DNA from: an uncultured Eubacteriales bacterium | GTDB taxonomy: Bacteria > Bacillota > Clostridia > Lachnospirales > Lachnospiraceae | Direction of reading: 5' to 3' | NCBI GenBank assembly: GCA_949292785.1 | Contig: CASFBK010000011.1 | Coordinates: 1-64,000, forward strand | DNA length: 64,000 nt | Notes under the pieces: model-generated | Databases searched by the model: none | Told to the model about the DNA's origin: nothing | The model's input: the letters and a program-made list of their open reading frames with translations, nothing else | Shown here: in pieces, positions 16,568 to 24,675 of the stretch | How the letters are laid out: each line of letters opens with the position of its first letter | How positions within the stretch are numbered: position 1 is the first letter of the stretch | Program-made: the position numbers and the translations under genes

Positions 16568-17560
16568 ATGAAGGTAGTTGTATGTGTGGAAAAAATTCGT
16601 GGAGATATCGTTTCCTTCGAGGAATTAAAGAATTTATGGGAAGAAAAACTCTCTGACATTGCCGGGATAGATGAAATATGTATTGTCAGTGAAGCAGAAA
16701 TAAAGGATGTGGCATTACAGGAAGCAGTGTATGAAAATGCAGATGCCATTCTGGGAATGAAGTTAAAGGATGAAAGTCTTTCCGAAGAATTTCTAACCAA
16801 ATATCCAAAACTGAAATATGCAGCTACCTTCAATCATGGTTTCGGAAATTATGACAGAGAAGCAGTGAACCGTCATGGTGTTACCGTTACAAATACAATT
16901 TATGGGGATGTGACAGTAGCACAGTTTGCCATGGCACTGCTTTTGAACATCTGTCATGATATTACGGCAAACAGTAATTATTATAAGAAAGAACATTTCG
17001 ATCGTACGGAAGAATTGGGAAGAAATCCTGCACCCATTACACCGCAGATGGAGCTATATGGAAAAAGCCTTGGAATTATAGGTCTTGGAAGTATCGGGCT
17101 TTGGATGGCAAGAATGGCGGCAGGATTTGGCATGAGGGTAATTGCTAACAGTCGTCATCCAAAAGAAGGGAAAGAGTACGAGTTTATTGAACAGATGTCT
17201 ATGGAAGAGGTTATCCGAAACAGTGATGTGATTTCTATTCACTGTCCGTTGACAGAAGCCACTCGTGGGATGATTAACAAACGGACAATTTCCTGGATGA
17301 AGGATGGAGTGATTCTAATAAACACCGCGCGAGGAGATATTATTGTAGAAGAAGATTTGATAGAAGCCTTAAATAGTGGCAAAATCCTGGCGGCAGGACT
17401 AGACGTGGTAAGTGGTGAACCGTTGAAAGAAAAGACGGAGATTTTCAACTGTAAGAATGCTTATATTACACCTCATATGGCATGGCTTACGAAAGAAGCA
17501 GTATATCGTCAGGTAGATGTGGCGGTAGAGAATTTTAGAAGGTGGATAATACCCTATTGA
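16568..17560 (+). CDS. D-isomer-specific 2-hydroxyacid dehydrogenase
   Basis: The start at 16568 follows AGGAG at 16555-16559; the frame extends upstream without a better site. The 330-residue enzyme has the Rossmann motif GLGSIGLWMARMAAGFG, ILINTARGD with the catalytic Arg, the Glu of LDVVSGEPL and the catalytic His in YITPHMAW. It would reduce a 2-oxoacid to the D-2-hydroxyacid with NAD(P)H. With the aminotransferase directly upstream it makes the first two steps of a Stickland-type reductive branch plausible. The substrate is not identified; a phosphonate or glyoxylate-type role is also possible. Confidence 0.88.
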   Translation: MKVVVCVEKIRGDIVSFEELKNLWEEKLSDIAGIDEICIVSEAEIKDVALQEAVYENADAILGMKLKDESLSEEFLTKYPKLKYAATFNHGFGNYDREAVNRHGVTVTNTIYGDVTVAQFAMALLLNICHDITANSNYYKKEHFDRTEELGRNPAPITPQMELYGKSLGIIGLGSIGLWMARMAAGFGMRVIANSRHPKEGKEYEFIEQMSMEEVIRNSDVISIHCPLTEATRGMINKRTISWMKDGVILINTARGDIIVEEDLIEALNSGKILAAGLDVVSGEPLKEKTEIFNCKNAYITPHMAWLTKEAVYRQVDVAVENFRRWIIPY

Positions 17561-17630
17561 CAAACTAGGTTATTAAAAATATAATAAAAGTTATATTTTG
17601 GTAAAAACTTAGCGAGAAAGGGTAATAAAT

Positions 17631-18551
17631 ATGGACATAAAAGAAGAAATAGCGCAGTTGAAACAGGAGAAAGACTTTGCAATTCTGGCGCATTATTATG
17701 TAGATGGAAAAGTGCAGGAAATTGCAGATTATGTGGGAGATTCCTATTATTTAAGTAAAATTGCCACCGAGATTTCCAATCAGAATATTTTGTTTGCCGG
17801 AGTTTCTTTTATGGGAGAGAGTGCCAAGATATTGAACCCGAAGAAAAACGTTTATATGGCAGATTCTACAGCGGATTGTCCCATGGCACATATGGTTGAT
17901 ATAGATAAAATAGAGCAGGTGCGAAAGGAATACGAAGATGTGGCAGTAGTCTGTTATGTCAATTCCACCGCAGAAATAAAAACACATTCCGATGTATGTG
18001 TTACCTCCTCCAATGCAGTAAAGGTAGTGAAAAACCTGAAAAATAAGCATATTTTCTTTATCCCGGACAATAATTTAGGACATTACGTGGCACAGCAGGT
18101 ACCGGAAAAGGAATTTATTTTCCACGATGGATTTTGCCATGTACATAAAAGTATAGAAGCTAATCTGGTACAGAACGCGAAGAAAATTCATCCGGAGGCG
18201 CTGGTGCTTGCCCATCCGGAATGTACGTGGGATGTTCTGGAACTGGCAGACTTTGTAGGCAGTACCTCACAGATTATCGACTATGCCACAGGAAGTAATC
18301 ATGAAAAATTTATTATCTGCACGGAAATGGGCGTATTCTATGAATTATCCCAGAAAAACCCGGACAAAAAATTTTATTCGGTAGGTCATCGCCAGTTCTG
18401 CCCTAACATGAAAAAAATATCACTGGAAAAGGTAGTAGAAGTATTACGGAATCCTGCGAATGAAGTGGTGTTAGAGAAAGAGACCATAGAAAAGGCAAAT
18501 GTACCGTTAGAAAGTATGTTGAAATTAGCAGAGGAAGGAATGAACTTATAA
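17631..18551 (+). CDS. nadA: Quinolinate synthase (NadA)
   Basis: This 306-residue protein is a full-length NadA, which condenses iminoaspartate with dihydroxyacetone phosphate to quinolinate using a [4Fe-4S] cluster. Cys83 (ADCPMAHM), Cys169 (DGFCHVH) and Cys257 (RQFCPNM) have the spacing of the three cluster ligands in known NadA; HPEC at 195-198 is a further conserved cysteine. ILAHYY, GDSYYLSK and FAGVSFMGESAK form substrate sites. The neighbouring nadB and nadC genes of the usual operon are missing. It closes the co-directional run that starts at 7035 but has a 70-bp gap before it, so separate expression is possible. Confidence 0.92.
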   Translation: MDIKEEIAQLKQEKDFAILAHYYVDGKVQEIADYVGDSYYLSKIATEISNQNILFAGVSFMGESAKILNPKKNVYMADSTADCPMAHMVDIDKIEQVRKEYEDVAVVCYVNSTAEIKTHSDVCVTSSNAVKVVKNLKNKHIFFIPDNNLGHYVAQQVPEKEFIFHDGFCHVHKSIEANLVQNAKKIHPEALVLAHPECTWDVLELADFVGSTSQIIDYATGSNHEKFIICTEMGVFYELSQKNPDKKFYSVGHRQFCPNMKKISLEKVVEVLRNPANEVVLEKETIEKANVPLESMLKLAEEGMNL

Positions 18552-18607
18552 TTTCAATGAAATCAATGGTTTTCGGTCAGGAAGAAGCGTAAATTTTAGA
18601 ATGAAAA

Positions 18608-18673
18608 AGTCCCGCCGGGCAGGATGCACAGCGCCTAGAGCCGTTTCGTGTAGCAGAGTGCGTTCTGCCCGGT
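18608..18673 (-). terminator. Inverted repeat, probable terminator of the LacI gene
   Basis: CCGGGCAG (18615-18622) pairs with CTGCCCGG (18665-18672), with further partial pairing of GCAC/GTGC inside. On the minus strand the stem is followed by ACTTTTTC, suiting termination of the convergent lacI-type gene. On the plus strand no T-run follows directly. Confidence 0.5.
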
Positions 18674-18716
18674 GTAATTTAGATTCACAAGAAGATATGA
18701 CGCCTTTTTTTACGGA

Positions 18717-19784
18717 TTATTTTGTGGCGGCAGAAGGAATGATAGTGGAATCCCTCATTTGTATCGTGGTATTCAGATAAACAGTAGTAGGTGGAAGAAG
18801 AGGGTTTTCTACCCGGTCTAACAAAAGGCGGGCTGCCATAATGCCCATTTCCCGGCTGGGAGTTGTAACAGTGGTTAAAGGAGAATCCAGAGAATTTAAT
18901 ACAATGGTATCATCAAAACCACAGACCAGAATATCTTCCGGAACCTTCCGGTTCATTGCTTTCAGTACGGAGATTGTTTTCCAGGCAAGCAAATCATTTG
19001 CACAGAAGAACAAATCCGGAAGCGTAGTCATATTGCGCAGGGAAAGTTCTATAAAATCAGGGCGATGGAACAAAGCATCACTTTGGGTAATGCAGAATGC
19101 TTCTTCATAAGGAATCTGGTGGAAAGCAAGTGCCTGACAATAGCCCTCGTAGCGTTCATGAAAGCTGATGCAGTGATTATAGTCGCCAATAAATCCGACA
19201 TTGTGGATTCCGTCCTGGTTCAATATTTCATTTAGCATACGAAAGGAACTTCCTTTGTTTTCCATGAGCAGGATATTGGCGTCCAGAGGGGCTGCATTAG
19301 GGTTATAATATGAATCAAAGAATAGAAGTGGTTTCTTCAGAGAAGAAAGCATTCTACAATATGCTTCATCGAAAAGTTCTATTCCAAGAATAGCATCAAC
19401 CTGTTCCGATTTAAAATTCTGGGGAAACTGCAGGCTGGCGATATCTTCCGGAGTCAGCATGTGAATGGTAAGGGAATAGCCATAGGCGCTGATTTCGTGC
19501 TCAAGGCTTGCCATAATCGCGGAAGCAATATGAAAATGCTCTGGAAGGAAATTGGCAAAAAGGGCAAACGTTCCCCCTCTTTTTTCCGGTAATGTTGTGG
19601 TCGTATTTTGGAATGCCTGTAAATAGGAGAATTGCTTATAATTCATCTCTTTTGCCTTATTCAGCACAGCAGTAATAGTTCGTTCCGGCATATTAGGCGC
19701 ACCGTTTAGAACCTTCGATACTGTAGTGCGGGACATTCCCAGTGCATCAGCAATATCCTGTGTGGTAACTCGTTCTTTAGACAT
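18717..19784 (-). CDS. LacI-family transcriptional regulator of the fructan locus
   Basis: This 355-residue regulator starts MSKERVTTQDIADALGMSRT with the LacI helix-turn-helix and hinge (TTVSKVLNGAPNM), followed by a periplasmic-binding-type effector domain (GIELFDEAYC, NVGFIGDYNH, PDLFFCANDLLAW, ILVCGFDDT, TTVTTPSREMGIMAARLLL). It is transcribed away from the sugar transporter and GH32/GH172 genes, so it most likely represses them and responds to a fructose-containing sugar. AAGGAG (minus strand) precedes the ATG. A TTGAGT-N16-TATAAT promoter lies upstream on the same strand. Confidence 0.92.
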   Translation of the reverse strand: MSKERVTTQDIADALGMSRTTVSKVLNGAPNMPERTITAVLNKAKEMNYKQFSYLQAFQNTTTTLPEKRGGTFALFANFLPEHFHIASAIMASLEHEISAYGYSLTIHMLTPEDIASLQFPQNFKSEQVDAILGIELFDEAYCRMLSSLKKPLLFFDSYYNPNAAPLDANILLMENKGSSFRMLNEILNQDGIHNVGFIGDYNHCISFHERYEGYCQALAFHQIPYEEAFCITQSDALFHRPDFIELSLRNMTTLPDLFFCANDLLAWKTISVLKAMNRKVPEDILVCGFDDTIVLNSLDSPLTTVTTPSREMGIMAARLLLDRVENPLLPPTTVYLNTTIQMRDSTIIPSAATK

Positions 19785-20176
19785 AAGGACTCCTTTCTTT
19801 CTATCTATTTTTCCTATATCTTTTTTCTATCAATTTTTTATCTATTTTTATTATAATTCAAAATAAAAAAAACTCAATATAAAATTCAAACAAATGTAAA
19901 ATTATTTTTATTATGTAAAAACCATATTTGAACAAATGAAAAATGAAAATGTACAAAAATGAAGAAAAAGTTTTATTAAAAATGAACAAAAATAAAGAAA
20001 AAAGGGAAAAAATATTGACATATTGTAAAATAAGAGTGAAAATAATAGCGAAAAGAGAAAAAACAAAAAATATCAAAATTTTACAAATGTAAAAATATGG
20101 AAAGGAGGAAAAAAGGAAAAAGGAAAAGGGGAAAAGGGTGAAGGAAAAACAATAAAAAAGAATGGAGGACAAATGG
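19785..20176. other. A-rich divergent control region between lacI and the sugar ABC operon
   Basis: This 392-bp spacer has no gene. Its plus strand is overwhelmingly purine, mostly A, from about 19860 on. The inverted repeat TTTTACAAATGTAAAA (20079-20094) shares ACAAATGTAAAA with 19890-19901, and these are candidate operator half-repeats. TTGACA at 20015-20020 is a possible -35 element for the ABC operon, but no good -10 follows at the normal spacing. Confidence 0.45.
19850..19877 (-). promoter_or_regulatory. Candidate promoter of the LacI gene
   Basis: On the minus strand TTGAGT (19877-19872) and TATAAT (19855-19850) are 16 bp apart, placing a start about 60 bp before the ATG at 19784. Confidence 0.5.
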
Positions 20177-21487
20177 ATGAAGAAGAAAAAAGTAGTAGGT
20201 ATGGGGTTAGCAGTTGTTATGAGTCTGATGATGCTGGCAGGTTGTGGAAACAGTCAGAATCAGAATTCTGATTCTGAAAATAGTGGAGCTAAGTCGGAGA
20301 AAACAGAGGAAGGAAATGTTTCAATTACACTGTTGAATACGAAATCTGAGCTGGTAGACCAGTTTGAGGAGATGGCTGAAAAGTATAAGGAACAGACCGG
20401 GGTAAATGTGGAGGTTGTATTTACCAGCGATGTGGTCAGTACGCATCTGGCAGAGAAATATGCATCCGGAAATCCTTATACGATTATGATGGTAGATAGA
20501 CCTGATGTATATGATTTTCAGGAATATTTGTTGGATTTGAGCAATGAAGACTGGGTGAAGGACGGCGGTGCAACTTATGGTGTAACCATAGATGATAAGG
20601 TTTACAGCTTTCCGATGTTGATTGAATCAGTAGGTCTCCTTTATAATGCACAGGCAATCGAGGACATTACAGGCAAAGAATTTGTATGGTCCGATTATAA
20701 TACACCGGAAAAGTTTCAGGCGCTTTTGGAGGAACTGGTAGCCGGTGGTATGGAAAAACCAGTAGCTTTGAATAAAGATGATTGGTCTTTGGCGAACCAT
20801 TTCTTCGGTCAGCTTTACAATCAGCAGGGAAATTCTGAGGAGGGCTCACAGGCATTTGTAGATTCTTTAAAAGCCGGAGAAATGAGTCTTTCCGAAAATG
20901 AAAGATTCAATTCCCTGATGGATAGCTTTGATATGCTGGCAAAATATAATATTAATGGTGATGATCCTTTGTCTGCAGATTATGATATGAACAACACCTA
21001 TTTTGCAGAAGGAGAAGTCGCTTTCTGGTTCAACGGAAGCTGGGCAACAGAGGTGTATGATAATACGGATAAGATTGGTATGATGCCATTACCCCAGAGC
21101 GATACAGCAGATGGGGCAAATGATAATCTGATATCCGGAGCCAGCAAGTCACTTGTAATTGACCAGAAGTATTCTACAGAGGAGCAGCAAAAGGCGGCAA
21201 AGGATTTTCTGAACTGGCTGGTATATGATGAGGCAGGACAGAGCTTTATGGTGGATGACTGTAATATTATTCCGGCATTTACCAATATTGAAAAACAGGT
21301 ATCTGCGCCTTTGAGTGTATCCGCACAGAAGTTTATCCAGAATGATGCTACCGAGTACTGGTACCAGACGATTCCGGGAGACCATGGAACTGAAGTGGGT
21401 GCAAGTCTGCAAAAGTATCTGGGCGGAAATATTGACAGAGAGGAACTGGCAGAAGAAGTAGAAAATTACTGGAAGAAACAGAATTAG
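20177..21487 (+). CDS. ABC sugar-binding lipoprotein (extracellular solute-binding family 1)
   Basis: The ATG at 20177 is chosen since GGAGG (20164-20168) fits it and the signal peptide MKKKKVVGMGLAVVMSLMML starts there; the lipobox is LAGC. The 436-residue protein has the family 1 sugar-binder pattern (VFTSDVVSTHLAEKYASGNP, KVYSFPMLIESVGLLYNA, AEGEVAFWFNGSWATE, GMMPLP). It delivers a sugar to the two permeases downstream. Gene content points to fructo-oligosaccharide or difructose anhydride as ligand. A hairpin after the gene may make it more abundant than the permeases. Confidence 0.93.
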   Translation: MKKKKVVGMGLAVVMSLMMLAGCGNSQNQNSDSENSGAKSEKTEEGNVSITLLNTKSELVDQFEEMAEKYKEQTGVNVEVVFTSDVVSTHLAEKYASGNPYTIMMVDRPDVYDFQEYLLDLSNEDWVKDGGATYGVTIDDKVYSFPMLIESVGLLYNAQAIEDITGKEFVWSDYNTPEKFQALLEELVAGGMEKPVALNKDDWSLANHFFGQLYNQQGNSEEGSQAFVDSLKAGEMSLSENERFNSLMDSFDMLAKYNINGDDPLSADYDMNNTYFAEGEVAFWFNGSWATEVYDNTDKIGMMPLPQSDTADGANDNLISGASKSLVIDQKYSTEEQQKAAKDFLNWLVYDEAGQSFMVDDCNIIPAFTNIEKQVSAPLSVSAQKFIQNDATEYWYQTIPGDHGTEVGASLQKYLGGNIDREELAEEVENYWKKQN

Positions 21488-21503
21488 TTTGAAACTTATG
21501 TGA

Positions 21504-21536
21504 TGTGCCGGCAGCAGGCCTGCCGGCGCATTTTTA
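21504..21536 (+). terminator. Hairpin with T-run between binding protein and permease genes
   Basis: GCCGGCAG and CTGCCGGC pair around a short loop, with a TTTTT run after the stem. It lies 17 bp after the binding-protein stop. A partial terminator or 3' stabiliser would explain the usual excess of binding protein over permease. Confidence 0.65.
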
Positions 21537-21569
21537 CAAAATCCATATTCGGTGGAAAAGAGGACTATT

Positions 21570-22454
21570 ATGAAGAAAAAGGAGTCATTTTTACAAAAAA
21601 CATTGATTTTTATCGGGTTTGCCGGTCCCGCAGTTCTGTGCTTTGTCTTGGTTATGGCAATACCATTTCTATATGGAATATATTTGACACTGACAAGTTG
21701 GAACGGAATTTCGGCAGATAAAATTTTTGTTGGGTTAGAAAATTATAAAGCGATTTTTCAGGATATACAGTTCTGGCATTCATTGCTGTTGACCATATTA
21801 TATTCTGCATTGTCGGTTATTTTTATAAACTTATTGGCGTTTGCGCTTGCTTACCTTGTGACCAGTGGAATACACGGACAGAATTTTTTCCGGGCAGGTT
21901 TCTTCACTCCTAACTTAATTGGAGGTCTTGTTTTGGGCTATATATGGCAATTTGTATTTTCACGGGCAATGGTTTCCTTAGGAAAAGGTCTTGATATCGG
22001 CTTTTTATCATCTTCCTGGCTGTCAGACCCCACAAAAGCGCTGGTAGCGTTGATTATTGTTTCAGTGTGGCAGTATTCCGGATTTATGATGTTAATTTAT
22101 ATTGCCGGATTGATGAGCGTTCCCAAGGAGCTGGTGGAGGCGGGAGCTATCGACGGATGCGGGAAAGGACAGACGCTGAGATATGTCATATTACCCCAGA
22201 TGAGGTCTTCCTTTGTCATCTGTTTCTTTCTCTCCATCACAAGGTGCTTTATGGCGTACGATTTAAATCTCTCACTTACGGACGGAGGTCCCTTTGGAAG
22301 CACGGAAATGGCAGCAATGCATGTGTACCAGAAAGCGTTCGTATCTAAGGATTATGGAGTAGGACAAACAGAGGCTGTAGTATTGTTCCTGATTTGTGCC
22401 GCTGTTTCATTGATACAGGCTTATATCGGAAAGAGAAATGAGGTGGATGCATAA
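21570..22454 (+). CDS. Sugar ABC transporter permease (MalF-like)
   Basis: The start at 21570 is supported by AGAGGA at 21559-21564; the frame opens at 21552. The ~294-residue membrane protein has six hydrophobic segments and the EAA loop (ELVEAGAIDGCGKGQTLRYVILP) of CUT1 permeases. It overlaps the next permease gene by one base. No ATPase gene follows, so it must use a shared MsmK-type ATPase encoded elsewhere. Confidence 0.92.
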   Translation: MKKKESFLQKTLIFIGFAGPAVLCFVLVMAIPFLYGIYLTLTSWNGISADKIFVGLENYKAIFQDIQFWHSLLLTILYSALSVIFINLLAFALAYLVTSGIHGQNFFRAGFFTPNLIGGLVLGYIWQFVFSRAMVSLGKGLDIGFLSSSWLSDPTKALVALIIVSVWQYSGFMMLIYIAGLMSVPKELVEAGAIDGCGKGQTLRYVILPQMRSSFVICFFLSITRCFMAYDLNLSLTDGGPFGSTEMAAMHVYQKAFVSKDYGVGQTEAVVLFLICAAVSLIQAYIGKRNEVDA

Positions 22455-23293
22455 TGAAAAAGAAAAAAGCAGAGAACGTTTTTAAGTATGTGATACTTAC
22501 GGTACTTCTTTTGATTTACATTTTTCCATTTTTTATGGTACTCATTAATGCGTTCAAAGAAAAAGTAGATGTTATTAAGGCGCCCCTTTCCCTGGTGGGA
22601 GAGCATGGTTTTATTTTCAGTAACTTTACCGAGGCCATTGAAAAGATGCATTTTTTCCGGGCGCTGGGAAACTCTGTTTTTGTTACAGGTATCAGTGTAG
22701 TGCTGATTGTGTTGTTTTCGGCAATGGCATCTTATATTATGGCAAGGAAGGACTGGCTGGCATGTAAACTTTTTTATCTGTTTATGATATTATCTTTGGC
22801 CATTCCTTTTCAGGTGCTGATGATTCCTCTGGTCTCCATTTATGGAGGAACATTGGGAATTTTAAATCATCGTGGTACTTTGATTTTTATGCATGTGGGA
22901 TTCTGCGTAAGCATGAGTATCTTTTTGTTCCATGGAACGATTAAAAGTACAGTTCCACTGGAACTGGAGGAATCTGCAGCCATAGATGGATGCGGAAGAT
23001 ACCGAACTTTTTTCAATATTGTGCTGCCGCTTTTGAAGCCGACCATCGCCACTACGGTCATCATTAATACCCTGAACCTGTGGAATGATTACCTGCTTCC
23101 AAGTCTTGTGTTAGGAGACAGCAGGCTTCACACGCTGCCTATTGCAGCAAGAGTATTTTATGGTGCGTTCTCTTCAGATTTGGGACTTTTGCTTGCAGCT
23201 TTGGTGCTGATGATACTTCCGGTTCTTATTTTATATTTATTTTTGCAGAAACATATTATTGATGGTGTAGTGGCTGGAGCAGTGAAAGGATAG
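22454..23293 (+). CDS. Sugar ABC transporter permease (MalG-like)
   Basis: This 279-residue second CUT1 permease has about six transmembrane segments and the coupling loop ELEESAAIDGCGRYRTFFNIVLPLL. It pairs with the preceding permease as the membrane channel. The ATG overlaps the upstream TAA, indicating translational coupling. Confidence 0.93.
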   Translation: MKKKKAENVFKYVILTVLLLIYIFPFFMVLINAFKEKVDVIKAPLSLVGEHGFIFSNFTEAIEKMHFFRALGNSVFVTGISVVLIVLFSAMASYIMARKDWLACKLFYLFMILSLAIPFQVLMIPLVSIYGGTLGILNHRGTLIFMHVGFCVSMSIFLFHGTIKSTVPLELEESAAIDGCGRYRTFFNIVLPLLKPTIATTVIINTLNLWNDYLLPSLVLGDSRLHTLPIAARVFYGAFSSDLGLLLAALVLMILPVLILYLFLQKHIIDGVVAGAVKG

Positions 23294-23302
23294 GAATGAG
23301 TT

Positions 23303-24673
23303 ATGAGGAATGAAAAATTACAGGAAATGTACTGCGCCCATCGCCCGCTGATTCATTTTACCAGTAAAAAAGGCTGGGTGAATGACCCCAACGGATTGAT
23401 TTTTTATGAAGGGTATTATCATTTGTATTTTCAATATTATCCGGAAGGAGTTCAACATGGACCAATGCACTGGGGACATGCAAGAACCAAAGATTTTCTT
23501 GAGTGGGAGGAGCTTCCCATTGCTTTGTATCCGGATGAAAAAGGAACGATTTTTTCCGGCAGTATGGTGTATGATAAGGAAAATACCAGCGGTCTTGGAA
23601 CAAAGGAAAGTCCTCCTCTTGTAGCAGTATTTACGCAACATTTGGAAGAGGGAAAAAAAGTGATTCAATATCAGAGTATTGCCTATAGTCTGGATGGAGG
23701 AATGACTTTTACAAAATATGATGAAAATCCGGTCTTGGACATGGGGCTTAGGGATTTTCGAGACCCGAAGGTATTCTGGTATGCGCCGGAAAAAAAGTGG
23801 GTCATGGTGACAGCGGCAGGGCAGGAGCTTCGATTCTTTTGTTCCGATAATCTGCGGCAATGGAAAGAAAGCGGAATCTTCCGGCAAGAGGATATGAAGC
23901 CGGATGTTATCTGGGAATGTCCGGATTTGGTGAAACTTAGTGACGAACATGGAGAGCAGCGATGGGTATTGTTTATCAGCCAGAATACCCAGGATTATGT
24001 GGAAAGCGGTGTGCGATATTACACGGGCTATTTTGATGGCAGCAACTTTTACGCAGAATCAGGAACAAAAGAAACATTATTTGTGGATTTTGGCAGGGAT
24101 AATTATGCTGCTGCTACCTATGCAGAAGTGGAAGGAAGAGTGATACAGCAAAGCTGGATGAACTGCTGGGCTTATGCCGGAATACTTCCGGAGGCAGGCT
24201 TTCGCGGAAGCATGACATTGCCACGGGAACTTTCTCTTAAGAAAACAGCGGAGGGATACCGCATCCTGCAAAAACCCGCCAAAGAGGCGTTGGAAGGCTT
24301 GAGGCGGTTTGGACAGCAGGTGTCACTTTCTTCAGGAAACAGTGCAATAGAATTTATTCCGGGAATTTATCACTTCCGGCTGGAAAAGAATATGGAAAGC
24401 ATTCGTTTTCAGCATGCAGGGAAATGGATTGAAATAAAGATTGATTTTTGCTATGGTAAGATTATGTTGGACCGTAGTCATTGCGGAGGAAAAGAGTATG
24501 GTCCGTGTTTTCAGGAGATGAACTGGATGTATTTTCATGATTTGAAAGACAGGGAACTGTATGTGGTGTTGGATGTGACAAGTCTGGAAATATTTGCAGC
24601 AGGAGGAGAATCGGTTGGGACCTTCCAGTACTTTACGGAACGTCCACTGGAAAATATCGTGATAGGAGGTTAG
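23303..24673 (+). CDS. Glycoside hydrolase family 32 beta-fructosidase
   Basis: This 456-residue enzyme has no signal peptide, so it works in the cytoplasm on imported sugar. WVNDPNG (25-31) holds the nucleophile Asp28, FRDPKVF holds the transition-state-stabilising Asp154, and WECPD (204-208) holds acid/base Glu205. An N-terminal five-bladed propeller and a C-terminal beta-sandwich (residues ~330-456) fit the family. It releases terminal fructose from sucrose, inulin-type or levan-type oligosaccharides. It lies 9 bp after the permease gene and 2 bp before a divergent paralogue. Confidence 0.94.
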   Translation: MRNEKLQEMYCAHRPLIHFTSKKGWVNDPNGLIFYEGYYHLYFQYYPEGVQHGPMHWGHARTKDFLEWEELPIALYPDEKGTIFSGSMVYDKENTSGLGTKESPPLVAVFTQHLEEGKKVIQYQSIAYSLDGGMTFTKYDENPVLDMGLRDFRDPKVFWYAPEKKWVMVTAAGQELRFFCSDNLRQWKESGIFRQEDMKPDVIWECPDLVKLSDEHGEQRWVLFISQNTQDYVESGVRYYTGYFDGSNFYAESGTKETLFVDFGRDNYAAATYAEVEGRVIQQSWMNCWAYAGILPEAGFRGSMTLPRELSLKKTAEGYRILQKPAKEALEGLRRFGQQVSLSSGNSAIEFIPGIYHFRLEKNMESIRFQHAGKWIEIKIDFCYGKIMLDRSHCGGKEYGPCFQEMNWMYFHDLKDRELYVVLDVTSLEIFAAGGESVGTFQYFTERPLENIVIGG

Positions 24674-24675
24674 AA

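Noticed and set aside
19858-20172. 104-residue Phe/Leu-rich minus-strand frame
   Set aside because: It only mirrors the A/G-rich plus strand; the composition is an artefact of the strand bias.
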